The notes under the pieces were generated by a model that was not told the origin of the DNA, did not search any database, and was given only the letters and a program-made list of their open reading frames with translations. The position numbers and the translations under genes were made by a program. Positions 1 to 8,125 of a stretch of DNA of 27,168 nucleotides are shown in pieces; within the stretch, counting starts at the first letter, position 1, and each line of letters opens with the position of its first letter. Source of the stretch: an uncultured Collinsella sp. (GTDB lineage Bacteria; Actinomycetota; Coriobacteriia; Coriobacteriales; Coriobacteriaceae); contig UQZC01000002.1 in assembly GCA_900545505.1 (NCBI GenBank), positions 1 to 27,168 on the forward strand, written 5' to 3'.

Positions 1-487
1 TGAGGGCTGCTGCCTGGCGGGCCTGTTGGGTGCGGCTGAGCTTGTCGGCCTTGGTGAGGCAGACGATAAAGTTGAACTCGTTGCCCTGCAGGTAGTCAAT
101 CATGTCATGGTCGAGCTTGCTCGGGTCGTGACGAATGTCCACCAGCGAGACGACCAAGTTAAAGCTGCGCTCGGAGTCGAAAAAGTCGCCGATAAGCTCG
201 GCCCAACGGTCGCGCTCGGCCTTAGAACGACGGGCGAAACCGTAACCCGGCAGGTCGACAAAGTGCACGTCATCGGCCTCAAAGAAGTTGATGTTACTCG
301 TCTTGCCCGGCGTACTCGAAACCTTGACCAAGTTCTTGCGGCCAAAGAGCTTGTTCATGATGGAGGACTTGCCCACATTGGAGCGGCCCACAAAGCTCAC
401 CTCGGGACAGGTGGACTCGGGAATCTGCGAAACCTTGCCGTAGCTGGCGACGAACTTGGCAAGCTGGTAGTTAATTGAATCGGCCAT
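1..487 (-). CDS. engB: Ribosome biogenesis GTP-binding protein EngB (YihA/YsxC), C-terminus cut by window edge
   Basis: EngB is a small Ras-like GTPase needed for late assembly of the large ribosomal subunit in the cytoplasm. The visible 162 residues show the GTPase motifs in order: G1 GRSNVGKSS at residues 34-42, the EngB-type STPGKT around 58-63, G3 DLPGYG at 78-83 and G4 TKAD at 145-148. The family is usually about 195-200 residues, so some 35 are missing beyond base 1. The ATG at 487 is preceded by AAGGAG at good spacing, and the protein starts in the usual place for the family, about 35 residues before G1. The next gene upstream, mtnN, is on the same strand 39 bases away, so the two may be co-transcribed. 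Identification is firm from motif order and spacing. Confidence 0.95.
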   Translation of the reverse strand, partial: MADSINYQLAKFVASYGKVSQIPESTCPEVSFVGRSNVGKSSIMNKLFGRKNLVKVSSTPGKTSNINFFEADDVHFVDLPGYGFARRSKAERDRWAELIGDFFDSERSFNLVVSLVDIRHDPSKLDHDMIDYLQGNEFNFIVCLTKADKLSRTQQARQAAAL

Positions 488-526
488 GGACACTCCTTGG
501 TCGTAGGTTTTTACAAAACGGGCGTG

Positions 527-1267
527 CTATTGCGCGGCGGCAATACTACGAACGATGTCAAGCGTGATGCCGCTCGCGGTGCGAGCGTACTCATCCAGAT
601 CGAACTCGCGCTCGCAAAACGCGTCATATGCCTCGTCGCAATTATCGCTGATAGCGCGCAGCACCAGGCAATCGACACCATTCTTGGCCGCGATGTGCGC
701 AATTGCCGCGCCCTCCATCTCGACGCAATCGGCATGCGTGGCCTCAATCGCAGCGTTACGCATGGCGTCACCCGTAACAAAGCGGTCACCCGTGGCGATA
801 GTGCCACACAGGAACTGCTTGGGGTCCTTCTCCGCAGAATTCTCATCCGCCGAGGTATCCACAAATCCATGCTCGGCAAGCACGGCGGCGGCAACATCAA
901 CCAACGCCGGCGTCGAGGCAAACTCCTCGAGCCCCGGCGCGGACTCGGCGATGAGTGCCGTATCGGTATCCAGATAGCGCAGGCACTTGCCTATAACCAC
1001 ATCGTTAATATGGAGTTTAGGGTTTAGGCCGCCCGCAATACCCGAAAACACAACGGCCTGCGGGGCGTATTTGCTGATGAGATGCTGCGTTGCGGCAGCG
1101 GCGTTCACGGTCCCCATGCCTGCCGTCGTGGCGACTACCGTCAGACCCGAAAGCCCACCGTTCACAACGGTCAAGCCCGCCTCCCGCGACTCATGCGCGC
1201 CACTCAGCTCTTCCTTAATCTGCGCAACCTCTTTTTCGAGTGCGCCTATGATCGCGATGGTTGCCAT
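527..1267 (-). CDS. mtnN: 5'-methylthioadenosine/S-adenosylhomocysteine nucleosidase
   Basis: The enzyme hydrolyses the glycosidic bond of methylthioadenosine, S-adenosylhomocysteine and 5'-deoxyadenosine, releasing adenine. The last product is made by radical SAM enzymes, two of which are encoded in this window. The 246-residue protein matches the usual length. It has the N-terminal IIGALEKEV with the acid/base Glu near residue 13, the SGIAGGLNP nucleoside-binding loop, VEMEGAA with the substrate-binding Glu at about 185, and SD at 207-208 with the catalytic Asp. I chose ATG 1267 because it puts the conserved first strand at the N-terminus. The open frame extends four codons further to a TTG at 1279, and a purine-rich GGGGGA lies just before the ATG. 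Confidence 0.95.
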   Translation of the reverse strand: MATIAIIGALEKEVAQIKEELSGAHESREAGLTVVNGGLSGLTVVATTAGMGTVNAAAATQHLISKYAPQAVVFSGIAGGLNPKLHINDVVIGKCLRYLDTDTALIAESAPGLEEFASTPALVDVAAAVLAEHGFVDTSADENSAEKDPKQFLCGTIATGDRFVTGDAMRNAAIEATHADCVEMEGAAIAHIAAKNGVDCLVLRAISDNCDEAYDAFCEREFDLDEYARTASGITLDIVRSIAAAQ

Positions 1268-1393
1268 GCCATCCCCCAAATCCGTGCAAATTGCTTATCC
1301 ACGGTATGGTACCAGCATTTTGGCTCAACCGTGTCAGCACCAAGCCGTTAGGCCAGTACAGCTCAGGTATCATAAAGGGGCAAAAATAGCTTG

Positions 1394-2212
1394 TTAGCCG
1401 ATGGCCGACCTGAGCTCCGCACGGCGCTTTCTCATGCCGGCCATAACGGCGTTGCGCAGCTCGGGCATGCACGCGGTATCCATCTGCGGAACGCCCTCAA
1501 GCTTATAGGGAATCCCCAGCTGCTCATACTTGACGACGCCCATCGTGTGATACGGCAGCATCTCCAGGCCCACCACGTTGTGCCATGGAGCGATGAGGCG
1601 ACCGAGCTTCTCGCACTCCTCCACCGTGTCGGTAATGCCCGGCACCACCACGTGGCGGATAACGACCTTAATCTTGCGACGCGCGAGCTCATCACCAAAC
1701 GCCAGAATGCGTGCGGGATCGCAACCGGTCAGCTTTTTATGCTCGATGGGATCGGCGTGTTTAATGTCGAGCAGCACCATATCGGTCTCGTTGAGTAGGG
1801 CATCGAACTTCTCGGGATGCTGGGGGTCGAAGGCGTAGCCACAGCTATCCAGGCAGGTATGCACGCGGCCGTCGGGGTTGTTGTGCATTGCGCGGAACAG
1901 GTCGGCCAAAAACGCGGGCTGCAGGAGCGGCTCGCCGCCGGATACCGTAATACCACCGCTGCGGTAAAACTCATGGTTGCTCTGGAACTCGTCCATCAGA
2001 TGCTCGACGGTCACCATGGTGCCGCCGTTGACCGACCAGGTATCGGGATTGTGGCAATACGCGCAGCGCATGGGACAGCCCTGAACAAACACCACAAAGC
2101 GGATGCCAGGTCCGTCGACCGTTCCCATCGTCTCGATTGAATGCACGCGGCCCAGGGCAAACGCAGAGTCCTCGGGACGAGCGTCCACACCCTCAAGCGT
2201 CATTTCTGCCAT
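1394..2212 (-). CDS. pflA: Pyruvate formate-lyase activating enzyme (radical SAM)
   Basis: PflA uses a [4Fe-4S] cluster and S-adenosylmethionine to place the stable glycyl radical on pyruvate formate-lyase under anaerobic conditions. The protein has about 272 residues. The radical SAM triad lies in GCPMRCAYCHNPDTW (Cys46, Cys50, Cys53), followed by VSGGEPLLQ, the SAM-binding motif typical of activases. The YCHNPDTW string is characteristic of PflA rather than of other activases. The frame is open to a TTG at 2242. I prefer ATG 2212 because AAGGAGAGGC precedes it, although the spacing is long. Its target is encoded 7.7 kb away on the same strand as two separate genes (body 9876-11927, glycyl-radical piece 9539-9790), so this activase would have to act on an assembled or free radical domain. 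Confidence 0.93.
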   Translation of the reverse strand: MAEMTLEGVDARPEDSAFALGRVHSIETMGTVDGPGIRFVVFVQGCPMRCAYCHNPDTWSVNGGTMVTVEHLMDEFQSNHEFYRSGGITVSGGEPLLQPAFLADLFRAMHNNPDGRVHTCLDSCGYAFDPQHPEKFDALLNETDMVLLDIKHADPIEHKKLTGCDPARILAFGDELARRKIKVVIRHVVVPGITDTVEECEKLGRLIAPWHNVVGLEMLPYHTMGVVKYEQLGIPYKLEGVPQMDTACMPELRNAVMAGMRKRRAELRSAIG

Positions 2213-2259
2213 TCGCGCTACCTTGCCTCTCCTTAGATGCAACCAATTAAAATGCCAGA

Positions 2260-2308
2260 GCCATTCTAGCCCATGCGTTTGCGTTTAAACGTCTCGGGCC
2301 AGAATGGC
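2260..2308 (-). terminator. Stem-loop between degV and pflA, likely terminator
   Basis: GCCATTCT at 2260-2267 pairs perfectly with AGAATGGC at 2301-2308, and inner GCCC (2269-2272) pairs with GGGC (2296-2299) across one mismatch. The loop is about 23 bases. Read on the minus strand it lies after the DegV gene and is followed within a few bases by TTTT. It could end the DegV transcript or act in both directions. Confidence 0.55.
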
Positions 2309-2386
2309 ACGTTTTAATCTATCCCCCATCACCATGGCTGGGAGCTACGTCGAGACGTCAGGCTGAAGAGCGCTCGCCTGCGGCCT

Positions 2387-3241
2387 TTACGCCTTGAGCG
2401 TGAGCACCGCACCGAAGGCGGTCGGACCGCAATGGCTCGAGATGACGCCGCCAACCTGAGTCCAGGTAACGTCCTTAAAGCCCAGGTCGTGCGTATAGAC
2501 TTCCATGTCATCGCGCAGCTCCTGGGAAAGGCCCACCGAATACGCCAAGCCAATGTGCGAGTAGTCAATCTCGCCCTTCGCAACCATGTGGTCAATAAAG
2601 GCGCGGGCGCACTTGAGCATAGAGCCGCGGAACTTCTTGGTCGCCACGAACTTGCCGCCCGTCACCTCAATGCAGGGCTTAATCTTGAGCAGATGGGCGC
2701 CAAGGAACGCCACGTTGGACAGACGACCGCCTGCCTTAAGGAAGGCTAGGTCGGTAGGAACAAAGCCCAGCAGCACACGGTCCATGACGGAATTCGTGAA
2801 GGCGAAGATCTCGTCGACGGTGGCATCGGGGTGAGCCTCGATGTATTTGGCAGTCTCGACGACAACAAGCGACTGGCCCACCGAGACAAAGCGCGTGTCC
2901 ATGGAGTAGACGTAGTCGCGCCCCTTGGCGGCGATCTTCGATGATTGATGCGAGCAGGTCGTAGCCTCGGAGTACGCAAGATGCAGAATGGTCGCATCGG
3001 GCTGCTCGGCATGGATACGGTCGTACACGTGAGCAAAATCCGCAGGCGCGCAGCCGCTGGTCCTGGGCATTACGCCAAACTCGTTGCAGCGCGAGTAAAT
3101 CTCGAGCGGATCGATTGAACCGTCCTCGACGGTCTCGTCGCCAATCGTGACATGCATAGGCACGCGCACGATGCCGTAGCGCTCGCAGAGCTCCGGCGTC
3201 ACATCCGACCCAGACTCGACCACGATTACATACTTGCCCAT
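2387..3241 (-). CDS. DegV family protein (fatty-acid-binding, FakB-like)
   Basis: DegV/FakB proteins bind a fatty acid and, in many Gram-positive bacteria, present it to the kinase FakA for phosphorylation and entry into lipid synthesis. No FakA-like gene is visible here, so the partner would be encoded elsewhere. The 284-residue protein begins with YVIVVESGSDV, the usual DegV opening, has the TSGCAPADF loop near residue 63, a SHQSSKIAAKG stretch corresponding to the family's lipid-contacting loop, and ends with the typical HCGPTAFGAV motif. The frame stays open 37 codons upstream, but only ATG 3241 puts the first strand in place; the ribosome site there is weak. Function is inferred from family only. 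Confidence 0.88.
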   Translation of the reverse strand: MGKYVIVVESGSDVTPELCERYGIVRVPMHVTIGDETVEDGSIDPLEIYSRCNEFGVMPRTSGCAPADFAHVYDRIHAEQPDATILHLAYSEATTCSHQSSKIAAKGRDYVYSMDTRFVSVGQSLVVVETAKYIEAHPDATVDEIFAFTNSVMDRVLLGFVPTDLAFLKAGGRLSNVAFLGAHLLKIKPCIEVTGGKFVATKKFRGSMLKCARAFIDHMVAKGEIDYSHIGLAYSVGLSQELRDDMEVYTHDLGFKDVTWTQVGGVISSHCGPTAFGAVLTLKA

Positions 3242-3517
3242 TATTATCACGACCCATCTCGACGTTGGCTTTTCAATACATGGCACGCGCCGCCGCACTG
3301 TTGCACAACGGCGTCCAAGCGCCAAAGAGACGCCGCCCCTTGCACACAACAAAGGACAGCGTCTCCCTGGAAAACTCCGTGCTTATCTAGGATTCCATAC
3401 GGTTTATTAAGGAGGGTTACTTATTCCGCAAACGGTCGCTATATGCGGTAAGCGGTAGTTGGCCGCGACAACTGCGACACATTCCGTCCAGCAAATCCAA
3501 TCGTGCTCCACGCACGG

Positions 3518-4960
3518 TTAATGCACGAGGCGGTAGAAATTCATCGATGCCGCACCCTCGGCGTGCAGCTCCATCGCCGGAACCGCCGGCGAATAGGTAC
3601 GGCTCGCAAGTGCCGCCTCGCCGCCATTTGCAAAAATCTCGACCATCGTAGTGTCCGAAAGCACGCGCAGGTCGCGAAGCTCGCCGAGCTCAATCGACCT
3701 CTGGTCGCGCCCATAGCCTTCGTCACCCATATCGAGGGTAAGCATCCCGTCCGTATAACGCACAAAGACACCCTTGCGGATTTCGAGCTCGACCATCTTG
3801 GCGCCCTCACAGGAAACCACAAGATCAAACAGGCGGCCCGGCTCCTCAACGGTTTCACCGCCTGTCGCGCGAACGCAGTCGCCGCGCACCTTCTCAATCT
3901 CGTGCGCCGGCTGCTGACAGAGCTTACCATCGCGCATGCTCAGCTCTCGCGGCACCGTCAACGCGCACTGCCACCCGCGTGCCACCGTCGGGTTTTCTGC
4001 CGTCGCATCGGGGCAACCAGACCACCCGATCATCAAACGCCGACCCGCAGCATCCTCAAAGGACTGCGGTGCGTAGAAATCAAAGCCGGCATCGACCATC
4101 GGGGGCATGCCCTGCCCGGTGATCTTAAAGCTCGGCGCCTCCCAATCGGCCTCGATGGAGAACCACACGCACTGGTGCGGATTGCGGTAACGCCAACCAT
4201 CGGCGGGCACGCCCTGCGGACAGCAAACGAGAATTAGCTCGCCATCAAGCTCAAATAGATCAGGGCACTCCCACATAAAACCAAACTTCTCGCCCAGCTC
4301 AATGCGCGTCGCATAGCTCCAATCCTCTAGATCGCGCGAAGTATAGACAAGCACGCAGCCGCGGTCGTCTTTCGTACGAGCGCCCAGAACCATGTAGTAG
4401 ATACCATCGTGTTCAAGGATTTTGGGGTCACGCACGTGCGTACCGATATCGTCGGGGTAATCGACCGGCCCAACAGCCATGCGCTTCTCGCCCAATTCGT
4501 CGGGGTTCTCGGCAACCATATGAATTTGGTTTTGCTTACGGCCCGTCAACACGTAGTCGTAATCATCGCGGTCAAAATGCTTGACGTTGCCGGTATAGAA
4601 GTAGTGAATCTTGCCGTCGTGTACAAAGGCAGAACCAGAATACGCTCCGCTCGAATCCAAATCGGAATCGGGGAACAGCACAGGGCCGCGATTCTCGTAC
4701 GTCACAAAATCCTTTGTTGTCAGATGATTCCAAAGCACTGGACCGCCATGCGCAGCATCGAATGGATCGTATTGGTGATAGATGTGATACGTATCACCGA
4801 TCTGCACCAAACCGTTGGGGTCGTTGAGCCAGCCAAGCTCAGGTTCCACATGGAACAGGAGCCTATCGGGGTCGGACGCGATGCGACCCGCCGTCTCATC
4901 CTGTCCGGCACGCCACTGCTCATAGTCCGCGCGTGTCACCTTATTTTTTTGATTAAACAT
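3518..4960 (-). CDS. scrB: Sucrose-6-phosphate hydrolase / beta-fructofuranosidase, GH32
   Basis: This is a 480-residue cytoplasmic glycoside hydrolase of family 32, with no signal peptide, expected to split sucrose-6-phosphate (or a phosphorylated fructo-oligosaccharide) into glucose-6-phosphate and fructose. The three family motifs are intact: WLNDPNG (44-50, nucleophile Asp47), RDP at 177-179 (transition-state stabiliser) and ECP at 231-233 (acid/base Glu231). A C-terminal beta-sandwich follows. It is the last gene of the fructoside locus, downstream of the PTS permease and separated from it by about 100 bases with a stem-loop. The choice of sucrose-6-phosphate rests on the PTS neighbour; related GH32 enzymes act on inulin or levan fragments. 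No fructokinase gene is present in the window. Confidence 0.9.
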   Translation of the reverse strand: MFNQKNKVTRADYEQWRAGQDETAGRIASDPDRLLFHVEPELGWLNDPNGLVQIGDTYHIYHQYDPFDAAHGGPVLWNHLTTKDFVTYENRGPVLFPDSDLDSSGAYSGSAFVHDGKIHYFYTGNVKHFDRDDYDYVLTGRKQNQIHMVAENPDELGEKRMAVGPVDYPDDIGTHVRDPKILEHDGIYYMVLGARTKDDRGCVLVYTSRDLEDWSYATRIELGEKFGFMWECPDLFELDGELILVCCPQGVPADGWRYRNPHQCVWFSIEADWEAPSFKITGQGMPPMVDAGFDFYAPQSFEDAAGRRLMIGWSGCPDATAENPTVARGWQCALTVPRELSMRDGKLCQQPAHEIEKVRGDCVRATGGETVEEPGRLFDLVVSCEGAKMVELEIRKGVFVRYTDGMLTLDMGDEGYGRDQRSIELGELRDLRVLSDTTMVEIFANGGEAALASRTYSPAVPAMELHAEGAASMNFYRLVH

Positions 4961-4982
4961 CGCCGTTGACTTTCTCGTCTAT

Positions 4983-5024
4983 GGGGAAGGACGCTCGACT
5001 CACACGAGTCGAACGCCCTTCCCC
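4983..5024 (-). terminator. Strong stem-loop between PTS gene and scrB
   Basis: Outer arms GGGGAAGG (4983-4990) and CCTTCCCC (5017-5024) enclose inner arms TCGACTC (4995-5001) and GAGTCGA (5006-5012) with an ACAC loop. It lies after the EIIBC stop and before scrB, both read on the minus strand. There is no clear U-run after it on that strand, so it may be a partial terminator or an mRNA-stabilising structure that sets the ratio of permease to hydrolase. Confidence 0.55.
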
Positions 5025-5061
5025 AAATGGACTTTTCCTCAGATTACGCTGAACGGCTCAA

Positions 5062-6513
5062 CTAGAAGCTAACGTCGAAGCCAGCACCAGCGCCCTCTTC
5101 ATCAGTGGTCGGCACGCCCTTTGCCTTGTTGTAGGCAAAGATCAAGACGATCGGCACGATAAAGGCGATGAGATTGCCAGCCACATACCACACGAGCGTC
5201 TCGGGCGTGACGATGAGCAGGCCAAGCACGCCGGTCAGACCCTGACCGATGGCGCGCACCTCAAAGAGCTTCACGAAGGCACCGCCGCAGCCTGCACCGA
5301 TGCAAGCGCAGATGAACGGGATGATCGAGTAGCGCATGTTTGCAGCAAAGATTGCGGGCTCGGAGATACCGACCAGCGTCGGGATAAAGGACGACATGCA
5401 GATGTTGCGCTCTTTGGAATGCTTCTTGTGAATGAGGTACATGCCGATGGCGCCGCCGCCCTGGGCGATGATGGAAACCGACCAGATGGCCTGGATGTAG
5501 TTGAAGCCAGTCGTGGCGACGAGGTTTGCCTCGATACCCTGGATGAACTGATGCGTACCGGTAACGACGAGCGGCTGCAGGAATGCGGCAAAGACAAAGG
5601 CACCGAAGACGCCCATCCTGTTGTACAGGATATCGATTACACCGGCGAGGACGTTGCCGATCAGGTTGCCGAGCGGGCCGAACACGGTGAACAGGGCGAC
5701 GTTAGCAAGAATCAGGGTAACGGTCGGGACAAAGACGAACGAAACGACCTCGGGGATGTACTTCTGGGCAATCTTTTCGACCTTGGCCATAAACCAGGCA
5801 GTCAGGATTGCAGGGAACACGCCGCCCTGGAAAGCAACCATGGGAATGGAGAGCGGACCAAAGTTCCAGTACTCAGCACCCGTCGGGTCCATAACGAACG
5901 TGTTGCGGTTCATAAGGCTCGGGTGAACCATGACGATACCGACGAGGATGCCCAGAATCGGGTTACCGCCAAAACGCTTCACCGCGCTGTACATAACCAG
6001 GACAGGCAGGTAGTCAAACGTGGTGGCGATAATGGCAAAGAAGCTTGCGAGGTTCTTGAGGAACTCGCTGTGGTCGGCAAGGCTGCCCTCCATGCCAAAG
6101 AGGCCGTTGGCAACGATCAGCGACTTAAGGCCGATGATGATAGCAGCGCCGACGAAAGCGGGAATGATGGGGATAAAGATATCCGAGAATACCTTGAGGA
6201 CCGAGAAGAACTTGCCCTTCTTGTCCGCCTCGGCGCCCTTGACCTCGGAAGCGCTGATCTCCTTAACGCCCGTCAGAGCCATAAACTCATCGTAGACCTT
6301 GTTGACGGTACCGGTACCGAAGATGATCATGAGCTGGCCGCTGTTGTAGAGCACGCCCTTGACGCCATCGATGTTCTCGAGCTCGGCCTTGTTGTACTTG
6401 CTCGTATCCTTGAGCACCAGACGCAGACGCGTAACGCAATGCGTGGCGCCCTCGATGTTCTCCAGACCGCCGACGTTATCGACGACTTGCTGAGACACTA
6501 CTTTGTAGTCCAT
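5062..6513 (-). CDS. PTS system EIIBC component, sucrose/glucoside family
   Basis: This membrane permease takes up and phosphorylates a sugar at the expense of phosphoenolpyruvate. The N-terminal EIIB domain carries the phosphorylated cysteine in ATHCVTRLRL (Cys26), followed by the GVLYNSGQLMIIFGTG strand typical of the glucose/sucrose superfamily. A linker near residue 95 leads to an EIIC domain with about ten hydrophobic segments and the GISEPAIF motif near its end. There is no EIIA domain, so an EIIA from elsewhere (a Crr-like protein) is needed. I chose ATG 6513 because GGAGAGG lies just upstream; the frame also has an ATG four codons earlier. The segment GTHQFIQGIEANLV differs from the GVHHSFHAIE string of classical sucrose permeases, so the exact sugar (sucrose, or another fructoside or glucoside) is open. 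The two GH32 neighbours favour a fructoside. Confidence 0.85.
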   Translation of the reverse strand: MDYKVVSQQVVDNVGGLENIEGATHCVTRLRLVLKDTSKYNKAELENIDGVKGVLYNSGQLMIIFGTGTVNKVYDEFMALTGVKEISASEVKGAEADKKGKFFSVLKVFSDIFIPIIPAFVGAAIIIGLKSLIVANGLFGMEGSLADHSEFLKNLASFFAIIATTFDYLPVLVMYSAVKRFGGNPILGILVGIVMVHPSLMNRNTFVMDPTGAEYWNFGPLSIPMVAFQGGVFPAILTAWFMAKVEKIAQKYIPEVVSFVFVPTVTLILANVALFTVFGPLGNLIGNVLAGVIDILYNRMGVFGAFVFAAFLQPLVVTGTHQFIQGIEANLVATTGFNYIQAIWSVSIIAQGGGAIGMYLIHKKHSKERNICMSSFIPTLVGISEPAIFAANMRYSIIPFICACIGAGCGGAFVKLFEVRAIGQGLTGVLGLLIVTPETLVWYVAGNLIAFIVPIVLIFAYNKAKGVPTTDEEGAGAGFDVSF

Positions 6514-6541
6514 GTTCCTCTCCATTCCCTTACGAAATCAT

Positions 6542-6551
6542 AAAACGTTTT
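6542..6551. promoter_or_regulatory. Palindromic LacI-type operator core before EIIBC
   Basis: A perfect AAAACGTTTT palindrome lies in the 45-base gap between the GH32 gene and the EIIBC start. It has the central CG of LacI/GalR operators and shares AAACGTTTT with the 17-bp repeats at 7988-8021. It could be a second control point inside the operon or an auxiliary operator for DNA looping. Confidence 0.5.
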
Positions 6552-6558
6552 GATGCCA

Positions 6559-7941
6559 TTACAGAGACGCGATCGTTGCATTTGCGCACTTGAGCGTACC
6601 GTCGGTGACCGTCAGTGCCACACCCTGGCCCTGCTTATTGCAGAAGCGCGCGTTAAGCGCAACATCATCGACAAAGATGGTCGCGATATCGTCGTCAACG
6701 ACCAGGCGCACATGATGAGTGCCCTCGCCCTTAAAGAACAACGGACGCTCGAGGCCCATGTTGTTGACCTGGAACCACGGATACTGGGGGGCCGCCGTAA
6801 ACTCGAGCTTGCCCTCACGCAGGTTGGCGCGGAACTCATAGGCAAGACCGGACTCGGCGTCCTCGGCAAGCTTCACCGAGAAGCCGGCAGCGTCACCGGC
6901 GAGCTCGATGTCGGCATCGAGCATATAGGTGGAACCGGCATCCGCGGCGAGCACCTGCTCGACCTTGCCCGACTCGCAGGAAAGCTCAAAGGCCTCGACT
7001 GCCTTAGCCTCGCCAAAGGCGCCAAGCATGCTGTCAGGGAGCTTGGTGCCGAGCGTTCCGTCGGCACGCTGAACGATCTCGAGAGGCATAAAGGTGCCAC
7101 CCCACAGGTAAGAGCTGGGATCGCCACCCTCGTCACGCGTAGGAACCCAACCAAAGAGAACGCGGCGCTCGCCATCAAATGCGGTACGCGCGGCATAGTA
7201 CGCGCGGCCATCGAATGAATCGTCAGCAGGAGTGATCCAAGGACCGTTGATGGAGCGAGACATGCGGTAACGGGTCTTGTTGCCATCACTGTACTCGGAG
7301 AACACCAGATACCACCAGTCGCCCATCTTAAAGAGATCAGGCATCTCGAACATGGTGTAAAGGCCCGGATTCCACCAGTCGCCCTGGAACTCCCAGGTAT
7401 CCAGGTCCTTGGAGGTGAACTTGACCAGACGCCCGGTCATCAGACGCTTGTCCTCGCCCACGCGCGTGCCGAGGATGAGCATGTACTCTTCGTTCTCCTC
7501 ATCCCAAAGCACAAAGGGATCGCGCCAGTTGCGGTCATCGTAACCTTCCTGGGGCGGAAGCAGCGTCTCGGCGATGTTCTTCTCCCACTTGACGGCGTCG
7601 TCACTCGTTGCGTGAAGAAGAACCTGCTTCATCAAGCGTGCGCGGACCTTATCGCGATTGCAACCAGTGTAGAGCGCATGGTACTTGTCGCCCACCTTAA
7701 ACACCGTGCCGGCATAAACATACTGGTCGACTTCCTCGTCGCCGCCACGCTCAAGGCTCTCGCCAAAGTCCTTGTAGTTGACGAAATCCTTGGTCGTCGC
7801 GAGTGCCCAACCAAACGGCTCTCCGAAAGGACCGGGGTTTCGCGTGTCACGCTGGTGATAGAGATAGAACGTGCCGTCCTCGCCGTACGGCATGATGTCG
7901 CCTACCCAAATTCCCTCAGGCTGGTAATACACCTTGTGCAT
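6559..7941 (-). CDS. GH32-family glycoside hydrolase with altered first motif
   Basis: This 460-residue cytoplasmic protein belongs to the GH32/GH43-like five-bladed propeller hydrolases. Instead of WMNDPNG it has IWVGDIMPYG (Asp15 in the nucleophile position), keeps RDP at 140-142 in NWRDPF, and has FEMPDLF (Glu199) where most members have ECP. All three catalytic acids therefore appear conserved while their surroundings are not. A C-terminal beta-sandwich of about 150 residues follows. It is the first structural gene of the operon, directly downstream of the operator-containing region, and ends 45 bases before the PTS gene. ATG 7941 is preceded by AAAGGAAG; the frame is open 15 codons further without support. 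A fructoside or fructan-derived oligosaccharide is the likely substrate by context; the precise activity cannot be read from the sequence. Confidence 0.8.
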   Translation of the reverse strand: MHKVYYQPEGIWVGDIMPYGEDGTFYLYHQRDTRNPGPFGEPFGWALATTKDFVNYKDFGESLERGGDEEVDQYVYAGTVFKVGDKYHALYTGCNRDKVRARLMKQVLLHATSDDAVKWEKNIAETLLPPQEGYDDRNWRDPFVLWDEENEEYMLILGTRVGEDKRLMTGRLVKFTSKDLDTWEFQGDWWNPGLYTMFEMPDLFKMGDWWYLVFSEYSDGNKTRYRMSRSINGPWITPADDSFDGRAYYAARTAFDGERRVLFGWVPTRDEGGDPSSYLWGGTFMPLEIVQRADGTLGTKLPDSMLGAFGEAKAVEAFELSCESGKVEQVLAADAGSTYMLDADIELAGDAAGFSVKLAEDAESGLAYEFRANLREGKLEFTAAPQYPWFQVNNMGLERPLFFKGEGTHHVRLVVDDDIATIFVDDVALNARFCNKQGQGVALTVTDGTLKCANATIASL

Positions 7942-7984
7942 CCGAGACTTCCTTTCCCACAAGATACTAACTCGGTACAACTGC

Positions 7985-8013
7985 AAGATATGTCAATCGT
8001 TTTCATATGTCAA
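7985..8013 (-). promoter_or_regulatory. Likely promoter of the GH32-EIIBC-scrB operon
   Basis: On the minus strand TTGACA (8013-8008) is followed by a 17-base spacer and TATCTT (7990-7985), a good match to a housekeeping promoter. It would start transcription about 35 bases before the GH32 ATG. The -35 box is embedded in the 17-bp operator repeats, so a bound repressor would cover the promoter. Confidence 0.6.
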
Positions 8014-8021
8014 ACGTTTTC
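7988..8021. promoter_or_regulatory. Tandem 17-bp operator-like repeats
   Basis: ATATGTCAATCGTTTTC at 7988-8004 is followed without a gap by ATATGTCAAACGTTTTC at 8005-8021, with one difference. The second contains the palindromic core AAACGTTT. They overlap the proposed promoter. Related copies lie inverted at 8056-8072 and upstream of the repressor at 9145-9161. This is the expected layout for binding sites of the adjacent LacI-type regulator. Confidence 0.65.
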
Positions 8022-8055
8022 ACACTAATACGTCTTTTCGCAGTTCCAGTCGTCG

Positions 8056-8072
8056 GCAAACGGTTGACATAT
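8056..8072. promoter_or_regulatory. Third operator-like copy, inverted
   Basis: GCAAACGGTTGACATAT is the reverse complement of the tandem 17-bp unit with two changes. It lies 34 bases from the tandem pair, between it and the end of the repressor gene. Confidence 0.5.
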
Positions 8073-8125
8073 GGCGGCGAACGGTCATCAGAGGCGTTTG
8101 AGGAATTCTTTTGGCACGGGATGAA

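Noticed and set aside
3242..3517. AAGGAGGG at about 3410-3420 on the plus strand as the start of a small gene
   Set aside because: The nearest downstream ATG is followed by a stop after two codons, and no other start gives more than a few codons.
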